DNA from: Oxytricha trifallax
Taxonomy: Eukaryota > Ciliophora > Spirotrichea > Sporadotrichida > Oxytrichidae
DNA length: 64,000 nt
Direction of reading: 5' to 3'
Assembly (NCBI GenBank): GCA_000711775.1
Contig: ARYC01000049.1
Location: 124,001 to 188,000 of the forward strand
The notes below the pieces were generated by a model, which saw only the letters and a list, made by a program, of their open reading frames with translations, did no database searches and was not told the origin of the DNA. The translations under genes were made by a program, and so were the position numbers. Positions 25,944-38,154 of this stretch are shown here, piece by piece (the first letter of the stretch is position 1; every line of letters starts with the position of its first letter).

Positions 25944-26219
25944 ATGGTTAGTAACTTAAAAATGTCCGGCCATACATTGTATTACAATATTGATTACTCG
26001 GTGGAGGAAATAAAAAAGGGGGCATTTGTACATACTTTTTTGTTCTTAGGAAAAGCTGGTAAGGTAATATTTTTGAAGTATGTGAATATTCACTTTAATC
26101 AAAATCGATGTCTTATTAAATTAGGTAGAAGTCTTAAAATAATAAAAAGTGTAGATATACGAAGTAAAATGTAAATCGACATTAGTTTAATTCAAGATGC
26201 ACTCTATGAATTAATCTGA
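25944..26219 (+). CDS. ORF running into a palindromic element
   Basis: An ATG at 25944 opens 91 codons to the TGA at 26217 (TAA as Gln). It begins MVSNLKMSGHTLYYNIDYS and contains GAFVHTFLFLGKAGKV. The first 39 codons are unique sequence; from 26060 on, the frame is the left arm of the palindrome, so only the first part can be host coding sequence. No family recognised. Confidence 0.3.
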
Positions 26220-26864
26220 GAATCTTCACTATGATCTTAGGCGGATATACGCTCGTAAGCCGCGAATATCCGCGCAATCCATCGTAAAAAAACTCCAATT
26301 CAAAACAGCATTCGCCTAAATCCACATTATTAATTCAAGAACCTCTATATGCATTTTATTAAATGCCCTCTTTTTATTAATTCTTGAATATACTTATTAT
26401 TCTGGGTTTTATTTTAATTTTCAAAAAAAATTAAAAGTTTAATCTGTTAGTATATTTTCTTAAAAGTAATCAATATGATTTTTAAACTTTTAATTTTTTT
26501 TGAAAATTAAAATAAAACCCAGAATAATAAGTATATTCAAGAATTAATAAAAAGAGGGCATTTAATAAAATGCATATAGAGGTTCTTGAATTAATAATGT
26601 GGATTTAGGCGAATGCTGTTTTGAATTGGAGTTTTTTTACGATGGATTGCGCGGATATTCGCGGCTTACGAGCGTATATCCGCCTAAGATCATAGTGAAG
26701 ATTCTCAGATTAATTCATAGAGTGCATCTTGAATTAAACTAATGTCGATTTACATTTTACTTCGTATATCTACACTTTTTATTATTTTAAGACTTCTACC
26801 TAATTTAATAAGACATCGATTTTGATTAAAGTGAATATTCACATACTTCAAAAATATTGCCTTA
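26060..26864. repeat. Near-perfect 0.8-kb palindrome
   Basis: Two arms of about 380 bp match almost base for base (a single T/C difference near the tips) around a loop near 26440-26480. The tips are TAAGGYAATATTTTTG. Each arm carries a GC-rich minor palindrome, GGCGGATATACGC...GCGAATATCCGC. No clear target duplication. The near-identity of the arms, amid decayed genes, points to recent arrival or arm-to-arm conversion. Confidence 0.9.
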
Positions 26865-27079
26865 TTACGTTTAGTTACATTCTATAAGATTAATACAATT
26901 TTTTTCATAGATTTTTTATTAGAGCTTCATCGAATGAATCACTAATCCTATTAAGGCTTGTTATTTATTCCGCTATAGATTTTATAGCTAAATCCATACT
27001 TTTTGATCTCTACAAAATATGTATGGATTTCTTTTTTTCATAAAAATTAGTCTTTTATTTATATATAATTTAGAATTGT

Positions 27080-28350
27080 AAAGGAAGGAGAAATCCCTAT
27101 ATTAGAAACCAGCTTTACAACTAGCGCTTTTTTAAATTGGTAAGGACCAAGGTAAGAGATGCTTTTTTAGATTAACCTGAATTTTCTTTGTAAGCATGAG
27201 CTGCGGTGATATGTAGCATTGTCTAAGAAAATGGTATTTACTCTCCAGTCTTTATAATTTTTGTTAAGTATTTTATTAAGTCAAATATTTTAAAATTGTA
27301 GAATGTTTTACTATTATGCTTTTGTCATTTAGGAAAATAACTATTCTTTTTTAGTTATTCCAGCAATTATATTAACCTAATAAAGTCTGTACGAAACTTT
27401 AGAATAATTTGTAAGAACTTTGAAGCTTCAACTCTTCTTGACATCATTAGATGACTATACTCTACTTTCATCAATATTTATTACAGTCTTCTATAAGCTT
27501 GATTAAGTAAATAAGTCTCTTGCAGCTAGATGCCGAGCTTTTATGCATTCTTAGTTATTTTTTCTCTAATCAATTTTATAAACATATTTGTAACTCATTT
27601 TTAACTATCACTTCATTAGGCTTTGTAGTTTATTTTTGCTAATACAAACAATTAAGTTTTTATTAATAATTTGGCAAATTTCTTTTGTTTATTTTAAAAG
27701 TATTCCTTGCTAATATTTTCTTAATATAAACTTTATATAGCATCATAATCTTGGCTATTTGTAAGTTTTATATCCTTTAAGTCCTAATAATTTATTTTTT
27801 AGTAAAGATCATTGTCTAATTAAGTTCAGATAATATTGAATCTATTTTAAAGGGTCTTTTTTAGAAAAATTTAAGTTGAAATATAATTACTTAATACTTA
27901 TGGTAAGACCTCTCTTATTTTTACTTACTAACACTGTTATATTTTATTATTTTGTTCGAAATCTTTAGTAAACTAAGTTCTCAAATGTATTTGATGATTT
28001 TTATTTTATTTTTTTTTATTGTGAAAACTGTATAGTTGCTATTAATTTTCATGGACTGCTTTACTAACTTCATCAAGACTAACTATAACTTCTTGCGCTT
28101 TTTAACTAATGTAAAAGGTGAGCTTTAAGTGCTTTTGAAATTAGTCTTAATATTCCTCTTTACTTATATTATTTAAAAAGCTTTAAGTAATTGAATTTAT
28201 TTTGCGACTTTCTTAGGTTCACCTATGACACTGTTGCTGAGTATTCCTTCTATTGATTCTACTAATTTAAATTCTCTTTATTCAAGTTTATCATTTGTTA
28301 TTGATTTCAATTATAGATTTTCGTGCTTAAAGTATTATATATAAATTACA
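27080..28350 (-). pseudogene. IS630/mariner-type transposase remnant (not TBE-like)
   Basis: On the minus strand, VINIDESRV (near 27458-27480) gives the first Asp block and RVNTIFLDNATYHRSSC (near 27200-27240) the second, as in the FLDNAxxHRS box of IS630/Tc1-mariner DDE enzymes. SYLGPYQFKKALVV, further on, sits where LPPYSPxxNPIE is expected, with the Glu block degraded. The N-terminal half (27.6-28.35 kb) is poorly readable. Its wording differs from the TBE-like transposases here, so it is a separate family. Ends were not found. Confidence 0.55.
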
Positions 28351-28697
28351 GATCTGGCTTTGATATCCCACTCATTTTAATTAGCGTTTATATTTTATGA
28401 GCTTGCTTCATATGATAAGCTACAATTAGAACCTGATTCTCATCTATCGTCGAAATTTCAATCAACAATTATCTAATATCGGTTTATCTAGAATGTTTAT
28501 AGAAGTTTTCCATTTTTATTTTATATTATATATGGCTTTCGGTTAATTATTATTTTTTAAGTAATTCATTTGAGTGTAAAGTTATTTAAGTTGCCTTTTT
28601 ATGAATTTTATTAAATAAGTATTTTATATATCTATATAATATAATAAAGACTTTTAATTTTGTATGGCCTTTAATTGCCAACAGACATACTGAAATT

Positions 28698-29565
28698 ATG
28701 GAATAAAGGCTTTAAGTTACTAATATAAACTACTTGAAAGAAAAAATTAGAAGCAATAAGGAACTCTACGACTTTTATACTTAAAAATGTAAGGCATACT
28801 TGCCAAAGGTGAATTGTGCTAATGTCGATTGGAGTATCATTAATGGAAACAAGGAGCTAATATTTTGCAAATAATGACTATTTTTGTACTTGAAAAGAAC
28901 AGACGTTATAGTTGCCGCTGTGCCTTAAATAAAGGGCTTAATTTCTGACGATATTCTTGAGTACGCCGAAACTTAGTCTTCACTTTTAAATTACTTGCAA
29001 GATCAATTCAACTGGATTCATTTGGATAAAAATGGATAGTCGATAATATTGTAGGAATACATTTGATTTGGGAAAATAATTTATAATTAATAAAAGTATA
29101 TTTAGTGGTAGTTAACTTTCTGGAAACCTGGACAAAATGGTACTTGTTCGATAGGAATTCATGATTAACTGGACTTTACTATTGGTGATACCCCTCTATC
29201 GCATCGTTGGAGTGAGATAACGGGACAATAATTTGACCATTAAAATTTACTAAGGAAATCACCCAAAATTAAAATTGATTTATCTCACTCCTACGATGCG
29301 ATAGACGGGTACCGCCTATAATAAAGTCAAGCTTATTTTAAATTTCCTATCGAACAAGTATAATATTGTCAAGGTTTCCAGAAAGTTAACTGCCACAAAT
29401 TATACTTTTATTTATTATAAATTATTTTCACAAATCAAATGTATTCCTACAATAATGTTTTCAAAAGACTAAGAGTGCATAAAAAGGCATGTTGTAGAAA
29501 TTTAAGATTAAAAGAAGACAAAGGCTCGATTAATAATATAATTTAATAATACACATAAATCCTGA
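28698..29565 (+). pseudogene. Unrecognised gene split by a palindromic element
   Basis: An ATG at 28698 opens a frame (MEQRLQVTNINYLKEKIRS, KCKAYLPKVNCANVDWS, then past one TGA LKRTDVIVAAVPQIKGLISD and DQFNWIHLDKNGQS) that runs into the palindrome at 29049. Beyond it the reading resumes (MFSKDQECIKRHVVEIQD) to a TGA at 29563. The codon pattern (TAG/TAA as Gln) looks genuine. No family recognised. Apart from one TGA it would be whole once the palindrome is taken out. Confidence 0.5.
29049..29452. repeat. Palindromic element, TTGTAG family
   Basis: The ends are TTGTAGGAATACATTTGA and its inverse, with inverted arms of about 190 bp that have diverged. Inner motifs include CGATGCGATAGACGG with its partner TATCGCATCG. 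It interrupts the gene at 28698. A second family member lies at 53629-54046. The flanks read TAATA and TAATG; the target duplication is uncertain. Confidence 0.8.
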
Positions 29566-29569
29566 ATTT

Positions 29570-31020
29570 TTTTGAGCTTTAAATAACCGTATTAATTACA
29601 GTGGTAAAATTAAGCATTTTATTATAATTTTTAAGGTTAAAAAGTTAAGATCTGCATATTTACTCGAGTAGCCAACAAAAAGAATTAAGAATCAATATTT
29701 ATGCTCAAATAAAAGATAACGATTAATAACTCAGAGAGAACAAGCATAAATAATTAGAATACAATGACAGAATAATACAAATATTCTAGGGAATAAGAGA
29801 GCAAAATAACGATTCAATGAACTATAAGCAGCTATCCATTAACTACAAAATGATGGGCTTCTTGATAATTAAGGCAATTTTCAATTGATGGGGACTTTTT
29901 AATAGAATAATAATCATTGATCTAAAATGATTTAATTCGAAGAGCTAAACAAATTAATTTATCCAAATAAAGTTTTTAACTATGATATCCTATTTTACTT
30001 TTAATTTTAATGACTCTCTTAGTATAAATATGTTTGTATTTATCTCCTGTTTATTCTTATCAATGTCTTAAGAAAGTTATGGACATGAATATTTATGAAA
30101 TTTCAGTAAGTTTCAATTTTAATTTAAAAGAAAGTCTAAGTTCTTAGCATATTCCCTTATTTATTCTTAATACATTTGTTTTAAATAACGCTATATTTTT
30201 AAAGATCAATTTTCTAAGTTATTTGCTGGTGATGAGCAAACAAGCTCAAATCAAATAGTTCTCATATGACAAATAAAAAATAACAATTCAAATCATTAAG
30301 TTATGATTGATGAAATTGTTGACTTATTTCATTACTAAGAGTTTGATAGTAAATAATAGAGTTTAGTAGACTTCGGGAGACTTAGCATAATTTAGTATAT
30401 TTTGGTAGATTTTTGAAGATTTTTAAATCTGATAAGTTAACAAATATTTTAAGTTTAACAACTAAGAAATAATAATGTGGCTTAAATTAAATCCTGATTT
30501 CACTCATGAATTCTATATAAGGTAAACAAGAAAAGAAGTCAATATAAGGTTAACAAGAAAAGATCATATAGCTATTATTACTAACTTTTAAGCTACAAAG
30601 ATTAGTATATTCATAGTCTATTAAAGAGGAAAAATATTAATGATTTAAAATAAATTTAACAAGCTAAATTTTTAATGGAAGCAAACTTGATGAATTGAAA
30701 AAAGAGGAGACTTAGAATAATATATTTGAGTACATTAAGAAATAAAAAATTATAGAGAAAAAACCTTTAAAAATCTGAAAATAAAACTCCAGAAAAGTTT
30801 TGTTTAAGTCTGATTAATACCCGTAAAAACTTGTTGATAGCATCATTATTTAATAAAAAAAAATAGTAAACTTAATTCTCCTGGAAAAATGACATTCAAA
30901 TATAATATAGGTTGGTTTTAAAAAATCCCCAGTATTAATTTCTGTAAAGCATTAAATAATGATAAAAATATAATATAGTATAATTTAAACCAAAAAGAAT
31001 AATTTAAATTAACCCTTAGA
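29570..31020. other. AT-rich stretch with short open frames
   Basis: Frequent TAA/TAG-containing open stretches (for example GKMTFKYNIGWFQKIPS near 30886) suggest more of the decayed gene that becomes readable from 31022, but no continuous frame or family can be given. Confidence 0.35.
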
Positions 31021-31021
31021 T

Positions 31022-32560
31022 ATTGACATTGTTTAAAGTGATAAAAATTTTAACTAATCAGAAAAGGATAAACAAGATATTAAGTTAACTAAATTTTATA
31101 TTGAATACTTGATCTCCAACCAGAAATAAACAGAGAATAAAAAATCTATAATCCTATAAGATGGAACTTCTCCAAACTCAGATAAAAAAAACTGAAACAA
31201 ATAACAAAAAATGACAAATTATATGTTGAAGGATATGTATGACAGATTATTGATCTATGTTCATGAAGTTATAGAAACACAAGTATTTATAAAACTTAAT
31301 TAAAAAAATGAAAAAAATTAGAAAGAATATATGATTTAGGCTGACTAGACAAAATAACAGGCAAGAGAAAGAAAAGAGGAAATTTTAGATATTTTCAAGT
31401 TATTTTATGATGTCAAGAAGATTTCTCCTAATATTAGAATTGCTTCACAAGAGCCGCTTGCAAATCATACCAAAAGAGTTTAATAGCTTAATTAAATTTT
31501 TATTAAAAAAATTGATGAGACTTTAGCTCTGCTTAATTATAAATAGTGACAATATATTAAATCCAAAAAAATAACTTTAAAAACACTAATTGCTAATTAA
31601 TTTATAAATAACTAAGAAACCAAAAATGTATAAAATTCAGTTGATTAAATAAACAAAAATCAAAAATAAAATTTTTAAATGGTCATTGAAAACATTTAAA
31701 CTACTCTTAGCAATATTTAAATAGTGAACTCAAGAGTCACCGTTCTTGAAAAGTAAGAATTAAAAAATTAAGGCAACTAGATCAATTTATAGCAAACTTA
31801 AACTTCTCAATAAGCTAAAAATTTAAATAAATCTAAGGGAAACTTTTGTAAATTTTATAGCTTGAATTTGCAATTAAAGAATATGCAGACTATGTACAGA
31901 TTTGGGTAATGGCCCCCAGGGCGGGGCAACATAAAAATTTTTTCTCAAAATTTTTATGTTATCTATATGCCATAAAAAACTCATAATAATTTATTATAAA
32001 TTCTTAAATATGTCTTTTATTTTATTTGAATTAGAAATTTTTACACACTAATTTCAAGCATCTTTTAATATTAGCTTAAATAAAAAGAATAGATTATAGT
32101 TAATTTTAAGAATATTCTAATAAATATTTCATGAATTTATTCAATATTCTCCTTTTAATTTTATGATTCTTGCATTGAGAGTGGGTTATTTTTTAAATTA
32201 TGCTTTTGTAATAATGTTAAGATTATATTTTCCGCTTTTGTGAGATAAATAACAACTCTCAATGCAAGAATCATAAAATTAAAAGGAGAATATTGAATAA
32301 ATTCATGAAATATTTATTAGAATATTCTTAAAATTAACTATAATCTATTCTTTTTATTTAAGCTAATATTAAAAGATGCTTGAAATTAGTGTGTAAAAAT
32401 TTCTAATTCAAATAAAATAAAAGACATATTTAAGAATTTATAATAAATTATTATGAGTTTTTTATGGCATATAGATAACATAAAAATTTTGAGAAAAAAT
32501 TTTTATGTTGCCCCGCCCTGGGGGCTATTACCCACAGATTTAATTAAAAGACGACTAAGT
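31022..32560 (+). pseudogene. Coiled-coil-rich gene, split by a palindromic element
   Basis: One frame runs from about 31022 to 31903 with two TGA codons. It reads IVQSDKNFNQSEKDKQDIKL, MTNYMLKDMYDRLLIYVHE, RKEEILDIFKLFYDVKKISP and, near the end, VNSRVTVLEKQELKNQGNQ and GNFCKFYSLNLQLKNMQTMY. Glutamine encoded by TAA/TAG is very frequent. Heptad-like spacing suggests coiled coil. The palindromic element at 31904 cuts the frame inside the codons for MYRF; without it the reading would go on for only nine codons (NQKTTK and a stop in that frame). Family unknown; a retroelement ORF1 or a host gene are both possible. Confidence 0.45.
31904..32533. repeat. Palindromic element, GGGTAAT family, with 8-bp target duplication
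   Basis: The termini are perfect inverted repeats, GGGTAATGGCCCCCAGGGC on one side and GGGTAATAGCCCCCAGGGC on the other (one difference). The arms of about 275 bp are almost identical around a loop near 32200. It is flanked by ACAGATTT at 31896-31903 and 32534-32541, an exact 8-bp duplication. It is non-coding. An 8-bp duplication with GG-starting ends recalls Merlin-type or hAT-like elements; the superfamily is inference. Confidence 0.92.
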
Positions 32561-34620
32561 GAGATTTATAATAATTGAAGGCAAGAAATCTTTTTTGATA
32601 AAATCTCCACAAAGATTTACTCAAATCAGGGGTAACTAATTCAATGAAACAATAGTTATTATCTTACTTTATTACAAATATATTGTAACTTACTTTCTTA
32701 CTTAAATGATCATTGATTTCGTGAGCATCTTGGGGTTTGGTAAGAAACAAATATTTAAAAAATATATGCTTAATCAATTTTAGGCAGATAAAATTACATT
32801 AATTATAGGAAATCAATAATTTAAAGTGAAATTAATTAGAATTAATCAAAAATTGAAAAAAAAATGTCTGAAAAAAGATGCCAAGTCAATCACAATAAAT
32901 ATAAATTACAAAAAAAGTATCTAAATTATTTCTATTATAGCAAGCATGCAGGTAAGACTAAGAGTGGCAGCTGACAGAAATTTCACAAAGGGACAATAAT
33001 ACAAGGCACAGAAGAAGAATGATTAAGATTAAACAACAAATGATATGTAGTGTATTTTAACACAGTAACTGTTCTAGATTTTAAGTTTTGCAAATCACAA
33101 TAAGTATTCCTATTCATTTATTTAATTCTCGTTTCAACTTAAACTTTTTCACTTATATTTCATGAATACTTATAATGATGATAGGTATATTAAAGAAAAT
33201 TAAACTTATTGGAATAGACTGGATGAATTACAACAATATATATATTAAAGAATCTGTTAATTAAAATAAAATGACTGTGTTTGCTATATAAATTGTGAAA
33301 GTATACTTATATGTAGAGACATATAATCTTGTTAGAGGGAAATATTCTACCAAATAATGAAAAATACTCTTCAATGTATAACTGAAATAAATGCCTTACA
33401 TAAAGAAAAACAAATTTATTCAGACCCTTGAAGACATACAAGAACTCATGTTCTTTATTTAAAATTAGATAATGGGCTTTTTTTTATAAGAAACAGAAAT
33501 GTCGCCTGAAAAATGAAGCTCATTCAATAGAATGAGCATATAATTGCTTTCTAAACCCCATAACTCGTTTCTTGATCATGAATTATTTAAATGCTTCCAT
33601 TTTTAATTCACCTTACTAAAAATATCTTTCACAATACCTCATTTATGCAAATCTTACAAAGTCTATATTAGGTTACTTGATCCCCTCAGGAGGTTGCTAG
33701 ATTTCTGAGATGCATTATTTGTTGTAAGAATGTATCAAATACCTACATCGAGAGGTTTTTATTTTATATTATTAACATTGCTTGGTTAATAAAATATCAC
33801 ATACTACAAATTATTATTGCTTAGTGATAAAATTCTGATTATATAAAAGATACTTTGATGATGCAAGAGTTACTCAGATTTCAAGTCTATCAACAAACTA
33901 GAAAATAATTCTTTTAAGTGCTGTTTTATAAAAATAATTTATAGTTGATTTATTGCAAATGCTGTATACTATTAATCAAATCATAAATTTTATCCTCATT
34001 AATGAGATTATATTTACATTACCACTTTATAAGCAAGTCCTAGGAGAAGAAATATGATGACCCCCCAAATTCCTAGGATACTAAAGAAGCCAATGATTAC
34101 CTAAGTAAATAAATATTATATTGTATAATAGTGTAAAGTAAGTTAGATATATTCACCTTCACTTAATGAGTAAATCTTAAGTTTTCTTTATGATTATATA
34201 AAAAAGTAAGTCTTAACTATAATTGTTATATGTAAATTTACTTTTTAATTTCTATGATTGAATCTTTATGCAGTTTGCATAACTCCTATGTCATAATCTA
34301 AACTTATAGTAGGGTTTATATTAAATATTAAGTTTATCTATTTTTTATCTAATTTTTTTAATTAATTTAGATTTAGAGCTTATATAGACGATAATCGGGC
34401 CAAGATCACAACAAATGGCTAGTCATTAAAAAAATCTTAATATTTTTTTATATATTTTTCAAATTGGCTTCTCTAGAATTAATAATTTATAATAGGAAAT
34501 TGAAAATTATTTCAAGTACTTAATAATTTAATAAGTATTCTTGTAGATTAGGTGCATTTGTAAGTACAGAGCTCTCATAAAATGTAATATCACAAATTGT
34601 TTATCTTTGAATTTGTCATT
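32545..34620. other. AT-rich stretch, no clear gene
   Basis: A less AT-rich patch near 33640-33760 gives short minus-strand frames (MHLRNLATS, YRLCKICINEVL) too brief to call. Nothing else recognised. Confidence 0.45.
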
Positions 34621-34625
34621 TAGTT

Positions 34626-34799
34626 ATGCAAAATGGTAAGACCACAAGTTACACCAAGTATCACAAGATAGGCGCTTCGTAGATTCATGCTTGGAAGGGG
34701 ACAAAGAAGACTCTACAAATATTGATGAAGAAGACGATGATGATGATGATGATGATGGTAATGATGAAGAAGAAGAAAATGAAACAATTTTAAAGGTAT
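34626..34799 (+). pseudogene. Gene fragment with Asp/Glu tract
   Basis: MQNGKTTSYTKYHKIGASQ is followed, after a frame change, by EDSTNIDEEDDDDDDDDGND and EEEENETILK. The acidic run comes from a GAT/GAA repeat at 34725-34780. It may be an exon of an unknown nuclear or histone-binding-type protein, or just a microsatellite expansion beside a short frame. Confidence 0.3.
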
Positions 34800-35019
34800 T
34801 ATTATTATTATTTTTATTAGTATAATAAGTATCCTACTTAATGTTAATCTAATAATTAATAATTTAAAATTTAATATTACAAATCACAATTAACTTGTTT
34901 GAGTTGTGGTGTCGTAGTTAAATAACATCCTAATTACTTCTAATTTAAATTTTAAAATAAATTTTTTAAATCAAAACCTTTTCTTAAAACATTAAAATAC
35001 TCATAATCTACATACTCAC

Positions 35020-35278
35020 TCATCTAAACTTTTTACCGAAGCTACTACATCCCTTTCGAATATTATTTTTTGGCAAAATTTTATTAATTTTGACAACTGA
35101 GAGCAGTAGTTTGAATAAGATCAGTAATATGTCTCGAATTTTGTGAGAGACCCTTGACTGGGTCGAACATCACTGACTTTGCTTTATAGAACTTCACAAT
35201 ATCTTTTGTCTATCCATTTGTACCAACTGATTCTAGTGCGATGAGTAATTACCCCATCCTTTGGATGAAAGACTCCAT
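35020..35278 (-). CDS. Gene fragment, family unknown
   Basis: From an ATG at 35278 the minus strand reads MESFIQRMGQLLIALESVG, QTKDIVKFYKAKSVMFDPVK and GLSQNSRHITDLIQTTALS without a TGA. It stays open far to the left through AT-rich DNA, so the true end is unclear. GC is higher between 35080 and 35300. The other frames nearby are less protein-like. It is isolated from neighbours; possibly a macronuclear-destined segment. Confidence 0.4.
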
Positions 35279-35289
35279 TTTTTGTGAAC

Positions 35290-36290
35290 TTCATCTATTC
35301 ATACTATTCCACTTCTTTATTAAAGCTGTAAACTATTAATAAACTCTTGTGCCAATTCTTTCTTTAGTTACTATAGAATTATTAATTCCACTTTCTTGTA
35401 TCAAGTGCAATTAACAAATTTCTTTTTAATAAATGATTTAATTAATATTCTAACATCAACATAGCTATAAAAATTATAAAATTAATTTTTTAATAGTATG
35501 TTTAAACATAATGATAAAAAAAGAAGGTGAAAGTGCGGATTTATTTTACTTTTGCCCTAATTTAGTTTTTGAAATATTTTTACTAATATCCTATATATTA
35601 AAGTTCAAAAGTTTTCAATTCTATTTTTATCTATTAATATTTTAAATAATCATTTTTGTTACATTCAGAATTTTGAATATTAGTTCATTTTAATTATTTC
35701 TGATCGGTATAATATTATAATTAAGTAAAATAACTTTATGGACCTTAACTAAATATTTTTGGAAAAAAAAAATCATGATTCACTATCATCATAATAAATA
35801 GAACAGAAATTATTTTAAAGTAACTTTCTTATTGTAAAAAATTAACTTCATCCATAACCATATATATTAATTAGCTTAATTAATACAATCTCAATCATCA
35901 CAGAGATTAATCAAAATTAATAATAAAGCAATATATAAATAAAAATGGTAGTAAATTACGATATAAATAGCGTACTTTTCATTACTCGTCAACTTATCTA
36001 ATACTTTTGTCTATTAGAATATGAATAATTGAATTGATTGGTAATTTGAACATTAATTTAATTAAGATATCGCAAAATCTATATTTCTACATTTCACTTA
36101 AAAGAATGTAAAAAATTAGGAGATTGAAAAATAAATCAATCAAAGTGCATTTTATTTAGTTGAAAAAGCTGTATATATTGAACTTAGAGAATTGACAGTG
36201 AAAAGTGATTAATTAAAGCATGTTTAATAGCTGCTAATAATAATGCATAGAGATAGAGAGCATTATACTATGGTTTTATGAATGCCTGAT
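35290..36290. other. AT-rich spacer
   Basis: No gene, RNA or notable repeat seen. Confidence 0.5.
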
Positions 36291-36298
36291 CTTTTATA

Positions 36299-37090
36299 TC
36301 AGCAGGTCTTGGTCTTAACTGTCAATGTTGGTGAGGTGAAGTTGACCAATTCACTAACGTATTTGAAGAATACAGCTCCAAGATTTTTTTACTTGTCCTC
36401 TGAAGAGAGGAAGCTATAGCTGTACGTTTATGGGAGGTTATCCAAAACTGTTCAAAGAGATATTTTCTTGAACATGGCTGCTTGACTTGCAAGCTTAGCA
36501 ACAATTACAGCAATTATTGTTAGGTTATTAGATACTCTGGGGAACATTATTGTTAGAACTGATCATAGTATTTTTCATCAATATATAGGCTGAATCTATT
36601 CTTATGTTGGAGGAAATCTCTATAGATACAGTAGTTTTCCTTAGAGTATACCTAAAGGCTGCTCAAGAATTATACTGCTGCTTCAGAGTTTTCGCTAAAA
36701 TCGTGTTGATTCATGTATCGATAGTAATGGTGAACTTTAAACTTGACTAAAGCTCTTATGTCGAAGGCTTGCATTAACTCTACGAGTCTTCATAGATTCA
36801 TTTTTGCGTTGAATTTAATGTTGAAGTCTTCTAATATGGACTTGAACTAGGCTGGATTGAATTTAGAGTTAGTGTATTCACTTGAGATGAAAATCTTGTG
36901 TGATGTAAGCAGAGGCCTCAGTGCGGGCAACCAATCAGGTATTTCTGTCATTGGAGTTTTTATAAATAAGGTAGGTTCAGGTACCAGTGTTAAAGTTTGA
37001 GAAGGTATTTCCAAAGTCTAAGAGGGTGTCTGCTTTAATTACAGTTTGTTCAATGGCTATAACGCTCAAGTGTACGAAGATGTTTTTCAT
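36299..37090 (-). pseudogene. Unrecognised gene, minus-strand member of a duplicated pair
   Basis: The ATG at 37090 gives MKNIFVHLSVIAIEQ. The best reading then continues in another frame: MTEIPDWLPALRPLLTSHKI, ISSEYTNSKFNPAQFKSILE, VELMQAFDIRALVKFKVHHY and QFLSSLQVYSKENYCIYRDF, and finally SSEDKQKNLGAVFFKYVSEL ending at the TGA at 36299. There are a few TGA codons and frame changes. The SLQVYSKENYCIYRDF part recurs on the plus strand at 40600. About 260 codons; family unknown. Confidence 0.5.
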
Positions 37091-37099
37091 CTTTTAACT

Positions 37100-38150
37100 T
37101 ATAACTAAAACCTTAATATTTAAAGTGCTATATTTATTTTCAAATTCAAGTTAATAAACAACTTACTTATCACAAAAAAATTTACTCTTTTATTAAAATT
37201 AAGCTTATTCTTTTTTAATGACATCTGTTAAATATATTTATCAGTTAGAATATGGTAGAGTAGATATTGCTTTAATTTTAATGAAGATAAATAATAAAAA
37301 CCTCATTAAGCTTTTCATGATATTATAAGCATGCTTTACTATTTATTGCGAGATATTTTAAGTAAAATAACTTTATTAAGAGAGCGATTATAAATCAATC
37401 AGTTAACTAAGTAAGCCATTAATTAAGCATCCCTATCTTAATTGAAGCAAAAGACTTTTCATGGGTCTGTGATTAACGTTGTCTATGGTCTCAATCAACT
37501 TATTGTTTCTTTTTAATAAGTAACATCTATCCAACATTACCCACTATAATTGTACTTTTCTTTGTTTGGATTACCTTATATAACACATCTTATTCATGTA
37601 TAAAATTACAATTGCAGCCTTACTTTATAATTAAGTTGTCTTAAGTCTTAATAATAAGCCTTTATTTTTGATGCTTGAAGTCTTAAGAAGCTGTATATTT
37701 TTAAATCTTAAATCATTACTGTAATTATTAATGACTAATATCTCAAACTTATAAAGCTTAGCGGCATTCTATCGGAGAAACTGAATTAAATGTTGTTTGA
37801 CAAAAAGTCGGAGTAAAATATTTACAAAACTGATAGTAGTTATTGGCATTTTGATTTCAAATCTATTATTGTCTTTTCAAAAAATTAAAATAAACAAAAA
37901 CTTTTGATAAAATAGATCATTATGATAGAATTGGGTCCGAGAATGAGCAGACAGGCATGATACACTTACTGTTGGAGAATATTTGTCACGAAATTAAGTT
38001 ATATTTAATTATAATTTGTTAACAATTGCAATTTTAATATTATTAATTTAAATTATCTTAATTAAACTTCCTAATAGCGGGCTCTATAAATGCTGAACCT
38101 AAAAAATCTTGAGAAATTATATATTACCATAATAAGGGAAATGATCTTCT
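37100..38150. other. AT-rich spacer
   Basis: Nothing recognised. Confidence 0.5.
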
Positions 38151-38154
38151 TTAT

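Noticed and set aside
31022-31903. Retroelement gag/ORF1 identity for the coiled-coil gene
   Set aside because: The only hint is a single Cys-containing segment (NFCKFYS); no CCHC knuckle or adjoining polymerase was visible.
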